Shown piece by piece: positions 15,958 through 23,384 of a DNA stretch of 48,610 nt (positions are counted from its first letter, which is position 1; the number at the start of each line of letters is the position of its first letter). Position numbers and translations under genes: made by a program. This DNA comes from Streptomyces himastatinicus ATCC 53653 (GTDB lineage Bacteria; Actinomycetota; Actinomycetes; Streptomycetales; Streptomycetaceae), in the NCBI RefSeq assembly GCF_000158915.1, contig NZ_GG657754.1, forward strand, positions 2,030,140-2,078,749, written 5' to 3'. The notes under the pieces are model-generated. The model was not told where the DNA came from and ran no database searches. It worked only from the letters and a program-made list of their open reading frames with translations.

Positions 15958-16400
15958 CCGCCACCGAGCCGCGCCGCCGGCACTCCCGCGCCAAGGGTCG
16001 AGACCACGAACGCCGCGACCGCCGCGCCGCCCTCGACGTACTGCTCGCCCGCGCCGACCGCCGACGCCTGTCCCGTACCGAGGCCGCCCTGTTGCGCGAG
16101 TACGTCGTCGAGGAGCAGCGCACCGGCGACGAGTGCCGTAAAGCCAACGCCGGCAGCACGCGGGCCCTCGCCGAGCACCGCGAGGCCGCCGACACCGTCA
16201 TACGCGAGCTTGAGGGCGACCTCGCCGAGGCACGGCAGCGCGCCGCGGACGCCGAGCAGCAGCTCGCCGCCGTTCGGACCGTACTGCCCACGCAGCCACG
16301 GCCGCGCCTCGGATTGCCGAACGCCCTCGCGTACGAGGACGGCCGACACGACATGGCTGACGCCGTACGGGACGCCCTCGCCCCCGCGGACCAGTCGTGA
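15954..16400 (+). CDS. Coiled-coil hypothetical protein
   Basis: 148 aa from ATG 15954 (ATGA overlap). A basic start, then a long helical coiled coil (about residues 45-105, including TRALAEHREAADTVIRELEG and DLAEARQRAADAEQQLAAV). The C-terminus (ALAYEDGRHDMADAVRDAL) is conserved-looking. No recognised family. Confidence 0.6.
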   Translation: MTATEPRRRHSRAKGRDHERRDRRAALDVLLARADRRRLSRTEAALLREYVVEEQRTGDECRKANAGSTRALAEHREAADTVIRELEGDLAEARQRAADAEQQLAAVRTVLPTQPRPRLGLPNALAYEDGRHDMADAVRDALAPADQS

Positions 16401-16651
16401 CCGGGCCGACCCCGCCGGCCGTCGACGCCGAGCGCGCCCGCGCCGCCGGCGAGCAACTGGTCGCCGCCGTCCGGGCGTGGGCCGACGCCGTCGCCCCCGT
16501 ACTGCGGACCGTCGCCGAGCAGTTCGCCACCCCCGCCGCCCAGCTGTGCGAGGCCGGCGTCGTCGACGACCAGGGCCGACAGACCCGCCGCGACCGTCCG
16601 GCGTGGCAGTCCCCGTACGGGCCCGCCCGCACCCGCCGCCGCAAGCACTGA
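16397..16651 (+). CDS. Small hypothetical protein
   Basis: 84 aa from GTG 16397 (GTGA overlap). Mostly one helix (ERARAAGEQLVAAVRAWADA) with a basic C-terminus (ARTRRRKH). No recognised domain. Confidence 0.57.
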   Translation: MTGPTPPAVDAERARAAGEQLVAAVRAWADAVAPVLRTVAEQFATPAAQLCEAGVVDDQGRQTRRDRPAWQSPYGPARTRRRKH

Positions 16652-16670
16652 GCACAGGAGCAGCCACACC

Positions 16671-17516
16671 ATGACGACCACCCTCGCCGCCTCGCCAGTC
16701 GCCCGCCGCGCCGCCGTCGACCTCGCCGCCGTACGCGAACAGTGGGGCGACCTGCTCGCCGCCATATCCCGTCCGCCGGCCGCCGAATGGCCCCCGCGCG
16801 AGTGCTCTGGATTCCTCGACCAGCTCGCCGCCGACGACCTCGCCGAGGACGACCTCGACGAGCAGCAAGGCGCCCGCATCGGCCGTACGCCGCTAACGCT
16901 GCGCGAACACCCTGCCCCGCTCAACCTCGACGCCCTCGACGCCGCCCTCGAGGTCGAACGCGAGTTGTTCGACCTCGCCGACCGCGTCGCCGAGCAGGTG
17001 CAGCGCCCCATCCGGCACATCAAGCCTCTCACCTACGGCGCCCCCGCCGACAGCATCCCCGACCCCGACGACCGCGACGACCCAGCACGGTGGCACCTGC
17101 CCAACCACCGGGATAACGGGCCCGCCGCCGTGGCCTCGCCCGGATCACGCGCGTACGGGCTGCACTGGGCAGCGGTGTGGATCGAGGGCCGGCTACTCGG
17201 CGAGGGCACCGACGGCGATCTGTTCACCCCGGTACGGGCGTTGCAGCTTGAGGAGACGGCAACGGTGGCGCGCCGCGCCCGCGCCACCGTCGAGCGCGCG
17301 CTTGGCCGCGACGGACGCACGACCACCCTCGACGCACCGTGCCCATGGTGCGGCGGGCGCCTGCTCGGCCACACGAAGTCGGGGGGTGAGCCTGTGGTGA
17401 CTTGCTCGACCGGTGCCGCATGCGGGGCGCCTGTCCTGCTCGACGTCCGCGGCCGGCGGGCGTGGCGGGGCGCCGGTCTAGTCGGCCTGTGGGTTGCGAT
17501 GGAAGCCGCCTGCTAA
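16671..17516 (+). CDS. Zinc-ribbon hypothetical protein
   Basis: 281 aa from ATG 16671 behind AGGAG. The N-terminal two thirds are helical and acidic. The C-terminus holds a zinc ribbon with CPWCGGRL and, after a short hairpin, CSTGAACG. This resembles zinc modules in actinophage early proteins that may bind nucleic acid or RNA polymerase; no activity can be assigned. Confidence 0.62.
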   Translation: MTTTLAASPVARRAAVDLAAVREQWGDLLAAISRPPAAEWPPRECSGFLDQLAADDLAEDDLDEQQGARIGRTPLTLREHPAPLNLDALDAALEVERELFDLADRVAEQVQRPIRHIKPLTYGAPADSIPDPDDRDDPARWHLPNHRDNGPAAVASPGSRAYGLHWAAVWIEGRLLGEGTDGDLFTPVRALQLEETATVARRARATVERALGRDGRTTTLDAPCPWCGGRLLGHTKSGGEPVVTCSTGAACGAPVLLDVRGRRAWRGAGLVGLWVAMEAAC

Positions 17517-17660
17517 CGCTCGAGACGTGGGGAACCGCACACCCCGGACCGGGGGCTATGTGATGAGCATCACGCGCGCTCCGTACTGTAAAACCCCCGA
17601 CTTCACGGGCGAAGGCTTGACCGGGAGAGAACCACTCTCCCCGCCCGAACGGGGCACAGC

Positions 17661-17816
17661 ATGGCGAAGCACGCACGCGGCAACAACGCTTGGAAGGATG
17701 CCGCGAAGCGAGCAGGGCGCGCGATCCGTCGCGGCGCCTGCCGAGCGGCCGGACCGGTCGCCCTCGCGATCATCGAGGGTATGAGCGAGGCCGTCGCACA
17801 GGGGGTACTGAAGTAG
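17661..17816 (+). CDS. Short basic protein, 51 aa
   Basis: Begins MAKHARGNNAWKDAAKRAG, is basic for the first 30 residues, then hydrophobic (CRAAGPVALAIIEGMSEAVA). It is preceded by two small hairpins (17623-17641 and 17639-17654) and followed at once by a strong terminator, which supports it as the last gene of its transcript. The ribosome site is weak. A longer open frame overlapping it in another phase (17494-17784) looks less protein-like. Confidence 0.5.
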   Translation: MAKHARGNNAWKDAAKRAGRAIRRGACRAAGPVALAIIEGMSEAVAQGVLK

Positions 17817-17833
17817 CAGGACCTCAAAGAAGA

Positions 17834-17867
17834 GAAGGGCCCCGGGGTGCACACCCCGGGGCCCTTC
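17834..17867 (+). terminator. Very strong transcription terminator
   Basis: A 16-bp perfect stem, GAAGGGCCCCGGGGTG (17834-17849) with its complement at 17852-17867, around a 2-nt loop. It closes the early block that starts at 15340. Confidence 0.85.
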
Positions 17868-18208
17868 CCATGTCGACGGTGCCGCGACGCGTACGCGGCA
17901 CAAGGTGGCGGGACCCTCCGACCTATTCGGTCTGCCGTCTCGATGGCTCACCCCGAGTGTACTCGAATCATCGTTGGCAGCAGGCCCGTTCACGCCCCTT
18001 GATCGGCTGCTCGACGACAGGGAGCACCGACCCCAGGTGAACAGCCAGGGGACGCCGCGCCGCTGAGGCGACCCACCTCTCATCTGAAACTGTTTCACAA
18101 ACGACTTGTGTAGTCACTTCACAACTCCCTACAGTAAGGCTCCCGCCGAACCTCACTCGGCGGACGCCGGACCTCACCCGGCACTCACCAACCAAGGGAG
18201 CAACCCCC
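17868..18208 (+). promoter_or_regulatory. Intergenic region with promoter for 18209
   Basis: No gene is seen in these 341 bases. TTGTGT (18106-18111), an 18-bp spacer and TACAGT (18130-18135) form a good promoter 74 bp upstream of the next start. The -35 lies in a dyad CACAA-ACGAC-TTGTG (18096-18110), a likely operator, and TTCACA repeats nearby. It follows the strong terminator, so transcription restarts here. Confidence 0.55.
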
Positions 18209-19474
18209 ATGGACGTCACGATCCCCGGCGCCCTAGCCGACCACCTCGCCGCGCAGTACATCGGCGACGAAGAGACCGCCGCCGCCCTCGACGCCGCCCG
18301 CCGCGGTCGCGGCCGGACGCTGGTTATCGAGCCGACCAGCACGCGCGTACTGCACGTGATCAGCCGGCACGCCGAGCACATCCTCAGCATTCGCGGCGCC
18401 CACACCCGCGCCCAGGTCGACGCCGCCCGCCTGTGGATCAAGCGCGCCGGCCACGCCCCCGCGATCCTCACCCACCGGTTCGAGGACACCGAAGAGGCGT
18501 ACAACGCGACACAGTGCCGCGACGACATCCGCGACGGCGACGTATTGATCATCGAGCGCGAGGGCGTTGTCGGGTTCCTCCGTAGCGCGTGGCCGGCCGC
18601 CATCACCGCCGAGCACGGCGAGCTGCACAGCGTCGACGGCGACCCGCGCACCCTCGATGACGGCCGGTACGCGGCGAGCATCGAGGACGCCGAGCAGATC
18701 GCCCGCGAGCATGGGTTCGCCCTCGCCACCGAGCAGCAGCTCGACGCCGTCGAGGCCAAGGTCGCCGAGCAGTTCCACACCACCGCGCGCGCCACGGACG
18801 CCGTCGAGTACGCCGAGCAGGTCGAGGCCGGCGTCGAGACCGTCGCCGACGCCGAAGCGCTCTACGCCGCGCAACTGGTCACCGAGGCCGACGCCACCGA
18901 CGGCACGTGGCGGGGCGAATGGATCGGCCAGCACCCCGACGACGGCCTGTTCACCCTCGAGCCCGCCGCCGACCAGGGCGCCCTGTTCGACGACCGCGCC
19001 GCCGCATTGGCCGCCGACCGCGCCGCCCTCGACGCCCACCTCGCCCGCACGTACCCCGCCCTGTTCGCCCCCGAGCAGCCGCGCCCCCTCGAGCTCGAGC
19101 CCGCTCTCATATGGGCCGTGACGCATCACGGTGTGATCCGCGGCGAGTGGCAAGGGTTCTTCATGTGCGGACTCGGCCGACGCGAGGCCGAAAACCGCGC
19201 CCGCGCGCTGCGCTACACCGGCAGCAAGGACGTACAGGTGGTGCCATGCGAGCACGGCCCCCACTCCCACCGCGACGCCCGCATCGCCGCACGCTGCGAA
19301 GGGTGCGGGTACCCGATCCCGACCGGCGAGGAGTGGCACGAGGGATGCCGCCCCCGCCCGCGTCCGACCCCGCTCGACCGCGCACGCCTCGCCGCCGAGC
19401 GCGACGCCGGGTACGCCCGCGCCCTCGAGGCATCCGCCCGCGTCGCCTACCTCGACGACGAGCCCCCGTTCTAA
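18209..19474 (+). CDS. Large hypothetical protein with C-terminal zinc-binding cluster
   Basis: 421 aa from ATG 18209 behind AAGGGAG. The N-terminal 80 residues look like a structured alpha/beta domain (RTLVIEPTSTRVLHVISRHAEHIL). The centre is acidic and helical. The C-terminus has a Cys/His cluster (VVPCEHGPHSHRDA, CEGCGYPIPTGEEWHEGC), probably a zinc site. No family recognised. Its own promoter with a dyad suggests separate regulation from the replication genes. Confidence 0.65.
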   Translation: MDVTIPGALADHLAAQYIGDEETAAALDAARRGRGRTLVIEPTSTRVLHVISRHAEHILSIRGAHTRAQVDAARLWIKRAGHAPAILTHRFEDTEEAYNATQCRDDIRDGDVLIIEREGVVGFLRSAWPAAITAEHGELHSVDGDPRTLDDGRYAASIEDAEQIAREHGFALATEQQLDAVEAKVAEQFHTTARATDAVEYAEQVEAGVETVADAEALYAAQLVTEADATDGTWRGEWIGQHPDDGLFTLEPAADQGALFDDRAAALAADRAALDAHLARTYPALFAPEQPRPLELEPALIWAVTHHGVIRGEWQGFFMCGLGRREAENRARALRYTGSKDVQVVPCEHGPHSHRDARIAARCEGCGYPIPTGEEWHEGCRPRPRPTPLDRARLAAERDAGYARALEASARVAYLDDEPPF

Positions 19475-19481
19475 CCCGACC

Positions 19482-19508
19482 GGCCCGCCCTCACCTCGAG
19501 GGCGGGCC
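19482..19508 (+). terminator. Hairpin after 18209-19474
   Basis: GGCCCGCCCTC (19482-19492) and GAGGGCGGGCC (19498-19508) form a perfect 11-bp stem with a 5-nt loop, 8 bp after the stop codon. Confidence 0.7.
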
Positions 19509-19536
19509 CCGACCCCACTAACAGGAGCAGCACCAC

Positions 19537-20001
19537 GTGAGCGCCAGCGACCAGCCGACCAGCCCTGAGGAACAGCTACGCGCCGGAATCTTCGCCGCCG
19601 TTGAGGAGTACAAGCGCGCCAAACGTGCCGCCGACGCCAACCACGACCAAAACACTCTTGACCTCGACTACGTGCGATGGATCGCCGACAACTACGGCGC
19701 ATCCCGTGAGGACGGGTCCGAGGAACTGACCTCATTCCTCGAAGAACTCGCCAACGAATTGGACCTCGACGAGGTGCGCATCCTCCGCATGGCAGGCGAG
19801 GCCGCCGTCGCCGTCACACCCCGCGTGATCGAAGGCGCGGCTGAACGCGGGATGAAGCCACCGCGCATCGCCGACGAGATCGGCCTCACACCTTCGCGCG
19901 TGTACGGCATCCTGCGCGAGCAGCGCGCCAAAGATGAGCGGGCAGTGGTAGACGCCTTCTTTTCCGCCTCGAGAAGCAATCAGAAGACCGACGACCAGTA
20001 A
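19537..20001 (+). CDS. Small protein with C-terminal helix-turn-helix
   Basis: 154 aa from GTG 19537 behind AGGAG. The N-terminal half is acidic and helical. The C-terminal part (AAERGMKPPRIADEIGLTPSRVYGILREQRA) reads as a homeodomain-like HTH, so DNA binding is likely. Placed near the end of the early region, it could activate late transcription (inference). Confidence 0.62.
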   Translation: MSASDQPTSPEEQLRAGIFAAVEEYKRAKRAADANHDQNTLDLDYVRWIADNYGASREDGSEELTSFLEELANELDLDEVRILRMAGEAAVAVTPRVIEGAAERGMKPPRIADEIGLTPSRVYGILREQRAKDERAVVDAFFSASRSNQKTDDQ

Positions 20002-20083
20002 CCCAGGAAGCAGCGCGGGCCCGATCCGGCGACCTCACCGCCGTACGGGCCCGACTCACCACAGACGGGAGCAACCCCCGACC

Positions 20084-20368
20084 ATGGCTAAGCCCAACCC
20101 TACCGAGACCCGCCGCAACCTCCCGCCCGCGGTAGGCCGGTCCATGTCCGTGCGCATCCTCGACGAGGGCATGTACGACGACCTCGCCGTGATCATGAGC
20201 ACCGGATGCGACGCGTCCGCCGCCGTCCGACAGGCGTTGCTCATCCTTGCGAACGTGTACTACGAGGCATGGAGCCGCGGGCACTACCCGCACGGTGTGG
20301 CCCCCGTGATCACGTCGGCGAACCTCCAGCCGTATCAGCCCGTCCGACAGGCTGACCAGGCCGTATGA
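20084..20368 (+). CDS. Small hypothetical protein, possibly ribbon-helix-helix
   Basis: 94 aa from ATG 20084. Residues 20-65 (SMSVRILDEGMYDDLAVIMS, then DASAAVRQALLILAN) have the strand-helix-helix rhythm of RHH DNA-binding proteins, with SVRILDEGMYDDL resembling the first strand and helix A. Last clear early gene before the convergent region. The assignment is tentative. Confidence 0.55.
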   Translation: MAKPNPTETRRNLPPAVGRSMSVRILDEGMYDDLAVIMSTGCDASAAVRQALLILANVYYEAWSRGHYPHGVAPVITSANLQPYQPVRQADQAV

Positions 20369-20449
20369 CGCGCCCGCGCCCGCCGTACGACAAAGCGTGG
20401 CATGCGTACGACCGGACGCGAACGCTTCCACACGCGTCGGTTGTCGCCT

Positions 20450-20480
20450 TGCGCACCGCCCCCGCCGGGGGCGGTGCGCA
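20450..20480. terminator. Bidirectional terminator between convergent genes
   Basis: TGCGCACCGCCCCC (20450-20463) pairs perfectly with 20467-20480 around a 3-nt loop. It lies 82 bp after the rightward gene 20084-20368 and 7 bp beyond the stop of the leftward gene at 20487, suiting both. Confidence 0.8.
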
Positions 20481-20486
20481 TCAGTG

Positions 20487-20639
20487 TCAGTCGCTGTCGC
20501 GGGTCGGCCGATGCCACTCGTCGTGCAGACGCCGAAGGGCCTGAAGTGCCCGGCATGCCTTGTCGGACAACGCTGGTAACTGATCCAAGACGTAGGCGAG
20601 AACGAGGAACCCCGCCCCAAGCGTCGTGACTATCTCCAT
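20487..20639 (-). CDS. Small membrane protein on the minus strand
   Basis: 50 aa from ATG 20639 (ATG 20696 in frame would give 69 aa; neither has an ideal ribosome site). The N-terminus is a hydrophobic segment (EIVTTLGAGFLVLAYVLDQL), followed by a charged helix (KACRALQALRRLHDEW). It is the only leftward gene in the junction before packaging and ends at the shared terminator. It may be expressed in the lysogen. Confidence 0.5.
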   Translation of the reverse strand: MEIVTTLGAGFLVLAYVLDQLPALSDKACRALQALRRLHDEWHRPTRDSD

Positions 20640-20696
20640 CCGAACCGACTTACCTTCCCGTTGGGGCGGCGGTCCGGAGCGGGCAGCCTCGGACAT

Positions 20697-21023
20697 CCGC
20701 CATCTGGCGATAAAGTCCGAGAACCCAGCTCGTTACTGCGGATCTCGCGGGATGCTGCGCTTACAGCAACCCAACGCGCTTGCTTGTGTTGCATCACTCG
20801 CAGCGCGGTAGTACGCATTGGGGGCGAGATGTAACGAGCACCTGGCCCTCATAGGCCATTATGCCTCAGCTCTGAGCGGTGCTCGCACCGCTTGCCTTGT
20901 TACCTTTCCGTGATCTATTCTGGGCCGCGTCTTCGGCGTGCCCAGAAACAGCCCGCCCCACCGAACGCCCCGCTGGCATCACCTGCGGGGCGTTTGGCAT
21001 GCCCGACGCAAGGAGGTGACGCC
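20697..21023 (+). promoter_or_regulatory. Junction before packaging genes, with hairpins and a terminator
   Basis: No gene is seen. GCGGTG-CTCG-CACCGC (20876-20891) is a hairpin, and CGAGCACC at about 20835 could pair with GGTGCTCG (20879-20886) as an alternative fold. CCGAACGCCCCGC (20961-20973) and GCGGGGCGTTTGG (20985-20997) form a 13-bp stem, a likely terminator just upstream of terS. The position also suits a cos site, but no end sequence can be recognised. Confidence 0.5.
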
Positions 21024-21548
21024 ATGGCTCGACCGATCACCGACGACGACCGCGAGCAGGTGCGCACCCTCCACGCGCAGGGCAAGAGCCGCAACGAGAT
21101 TGCCCGCATAATCCGGCGGTCACCCTCGACCGTTTCCAAGATCGCCGCCGCGTTCGAGCCGCCCCTCATATTCGACCGCGCCGGCGAGGTGGCCGTCGCC
21201 ACCGAGGTACGTCGCGCCGACCTCGCCGCACGCCGCGCCCAGCTCGCCGAGCAGCTGCACGACGACGCCGAGCGCCTACGCGCCCAGCTCTGGGAGCCGT
21301 GCACGATCGGTGCGTTCGGCGGCAAGGACAACGTATGGACCGACACACACCTCGCGAAGCCAACGTTCGGCGACCAACGGCAGATCATCGCCGCCACAGG
21401 AACCGCGATTGAGAAGTCGCTCAAGCTCGCCCCCGCGGCCGGCAGCGAGGGCGCCGAGCAGGTGCGTTCGATGCTCGGAGCACTCGGCGACGCGCTGACC
21501 CGCGCAGCCGGCGACGACGCCGACGACGGGGGCGCCGACGGGGGGTGA
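21024..21548 (+). CDS. terS: Terminase small subunit
   Basis: 174 aa from ATG 21024 with a near-perfect AAGGAGGTGA ribosome site. The N-terminal HTH (DREQVRTLHAQGKSRNEIAR, then RRSPSTVSKIAAAFEP) would bind the packaging site. A helical oligomerisation region (ARRAQLAEQLHDDAERLRAQ) and an acidic Gly/Asp tail follow. It directly precedes terL, with which it forms the packaging motor. Confidence 0.85.
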   Translation: MARPITDDDREQVRTLHAQGKSRNEIARIIRRSPSTVSKIAAAFEPPLIFDRAGEVAVATEVRRADLAARRAQLAEQLHDDAERLRAQLWEPCTIGAFGGKDNVWTDTHLAKPTFGDQRQIIAATGTAIEKSLKLAPAAGSEGAEQVRSMLGALGDALTRAAGDDADDGGADGG

Positions 21549-21552
21549 GCCA

Positions 21553-22818
21553 GTGCTCGACCTCGACCGTCTGCCCCTGTCCCGTAAGCAGCTGCGCAGC
21601 ATCGGACAGGCCAGCCGCCGTATCAACCTGTGGCACGGGTCGGTTCGTTCCGGGAAGACCATCGCGTCGCTGCTCGCGTTCGTGATCGCCGTCGCCGGGG
21701 CCGGTCCGTCCGGCCTGATCATCGTCTGTGGCCGGTCGCTCCAGACGATCGAGCGCAACGTGTTGGAGCCCCTACAGGACGCCGCGTTGTTCGGCCCCCT
21801 CGCCCGGCACGTCGTGCACACCAGGGGCGCCACCACCGCGAGCATTCTCGGCCGGACCGTCCATCTGATCGGCGCCGCCGACGCGCGCGCCGAGGGCCGC
21901 CTACGTGGCCTTACCGCCCAGCTCGCGTACGTGGACGAGGCGACGCTACTCCCGGAAGGGTTCTGGACCCAGCTGCTCGCCCGCCTGTCCGTGCCCGGCG
22001 CGCGCCTGTACGCGACCACGAACCCCGATAGCCCGCGGCACTGGCTCAAGGCCGGGTACATCGACCGCGCCCACGAACTCAACCTCAGAGCGTGGCACTT
22101 CAAGCTGTCCGACAACCCGTCGTTGTCGCCCGAGTATGTCGCCGACCTCGCCGCCGAGTACGTCGGACTGTGGCGTCGCCGGATGATCGACGGCGCGTGG
22201 GTTGTCGCCGAGGGCGCGATCTACGACATGTGGGACGAGGGGCGGCACGTCGTTGCCGAACTCCCCGACGTGCGCCGGTACTGGCTCGGGTGCGACTACG
22301 GCACCACGAACCCATTCTCGGCGATCCTGCTCGGCGAGGGAGTCGACGACCGGCTGTACGTCGCCGCCGAGTGGCGGCACGACAGCCGCGCCACGCACCG
22401 CAGCATGACCGACGCGCAGTACAGCGCCGCCGTCCGGGCATGGCTCGCCGACCTCGGCATCGTCCCCGAGTGGACGTTCATCGACCCGAGCGCGGCGTCG
22501 TTCTCAACGCAGATGTGGCAGGACGGACACGCCGGCCTCGCGCGCGCCTCGAACGACGTCGCCGACGGCATCCGCAGCGTGTCGAGCCTGCTCGCCGCCG
22601 GCCGCCTGCTCGTACACGAGTCGTGCGAGGGACTGCTCGACGAACTGCCCGGCTACAGCTGGGACCCGAAAGCCACGGAACGCGGCGAGGACGCCCCGTT
22701 GAAGGTGGACGACCACAGCGCCGACGCACTGCGCTACGCCGTCCACTCCACCGCGCACGAGTGGCGCCACCTCCTAACTAAAACGGTGGTGACTCCAACT
22801 CGCCCAAAGCTTCCGTGA
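21553..22818 (+). CDS. terL: Terminase large subunit
   Basis: 421 aa from GTG 21553. The ATPase domain has Walker A (GSVRSGKT), Walker B (LAYVDEAT) and the coupling motif ATTNPDSP. The nuclease domain has the first acidic motif in GCDYGTTNPF, FIDPSAASF, and the last in DDHSADALRYA. It cuts and translocates DNA into proheads. The final roughly 14 codons (after HEWRHLL) overlap the 3' end of the opposite-strand moron and look altered relative to typical ends. Confidence 0.95.
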   Translation: MLDLDRLPLSRKQLRSIGQASRRINLWHGSVRSGKTIASLLAFVIAVAGAGPSGLIIVCGRSLQTIERNVLEPLQDAALFGPLARHVVHTRGATTASILGRTVHLIGAADARAEGRLRGLTAQLAYVDEATLLPEGFWTQLLARLSVPGARLYATTNPDSPRHWLKAGYIDRAHELNLRAWHFKLSDNPSLSPEYVADLAAEYVGLWRRRMIDGAWVVAEGAIYDMWDEGRHVVAELPDVRRYWLGCDYGTTNPFSAILLGEGVDDRLYVAAEWRHDSRATHRSMTDAQYSAAVRAWLADLGIVPEWTFIDPSAASFSTQMWQDGHAGLARASNDVADGIRSVSSLLAAGRLLVHESCEGLLDELPGYSWDPKATERGEDAPLKVDDHSADALRYAVHSTAHEWRHLLTKTVVTPTRPKLP

Positions 22819-23317
22819 GGAACTTCTCACGGGCCCTGCCCAAGCGATCATTGAACTTTTCATGATTTCGCCACCAGTGCCGCCAATCGGCCTCGTCGTC
22901 GGCTAGCGCAAGCAGGTGAGAGAGCACTGTGGTTGCTTCTCCGCAAACGGATTCGGCAGCCTCTCGAACCTCTCTGGGGCCTACAAGAGCAACGTGAGGC
23001 AGAAGTTCACCCAAAGCGTCAAGATCCCTTTTAAGAGCCATAAGCCGGGCTCGTTGCTGCTCCCAGTCTGGCCCCGGACCACCGGCGTGGTCGGAAACTT
23101 CGGCCGCCCAGTCCCTCAACGCAGCTGCCAACTGTGCCGATGCTGTCCAGAATTCCCGATACACGGGCCTGCGTTCGTCACGGAGCAACCGCGCATGCTC
23201 GACCCTGCCTTGATCCCTCACTTGCCCGCGCGACGCTGCGTACGCCAAGAACGCACCGACAACCCCGCCGACCATGCCGACACCGGCCCCAAGCACAGCC
23301 GCTATCCCTTGATCCAT
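22778..23317 (-). CDS. Membrane-anchored moron between terL and portal
   Basis: 179 aa from ATG 23317. One N-terminal TM segment (residues 5-27, IAAVLGAGVGMVGGVVGAFL) is followed by a soluble helical domain with many Arg/Glu (VEHARLLRDERRPVYREFW, ALKRDLDALGELLPHV, WRHWWRNHEKFNDRLGRARE). No family recognised. It is transcribed against the late operon, has visibly lower GC than its neighbours, and its 3' end overlaps terL by 41 bp. A hairpin CCGTGAG-GAACTT-CTCACGG (22813-22832) sits at this junction. All this fits a lysogen-expressed moron, perhaps for exclusion (inference). Confidence 0.72.
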   Translation of the reverse strand: MDQGIAAVLGAGVGMVGGVVGAFLAYAASRGQVRDQGRVEHARLLRDERRPVYREFWTASAQLAAALRDWAAEVSDHAGGPGPDWEQQRARLMALKRDLDALGELLPHVALVGPREVREAAESVCGEATTVLSHLLALADDEADWRHWWRNHEKFNDRLGRAREKFLTEALGELESPPF

Positions 23318-23384
23318 ATCAGCATTCTGCCCGGACCAACGATTACTGTGCCGAACCTTCGACGACCCTAGGAGGTGGAATTCA

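Noticed and set aside
17494..17784. Rightward 96-aa frame overlapping the short basic gene
   Set aside because: Pro/Ser/Arg-rich, no ribosome site; the 51-aa frame in another phase is more protein-like and ends at the terminator.
18233..19735. 500-aa leftward frame opposite gene 18209-19474
   Set aside because: Gly/Val/Arg-rich shadow; the rightward gene has promoter, ribosome site and terminator.
20365..20544. Rightward 59-aa frame starting MTRPRPPYDKAW
   Set aside because: It overlaps the preceding stop but runs through the perfect terminator hairpin and into the leftward gene; the second half is Cys/Arg-rich without structure.
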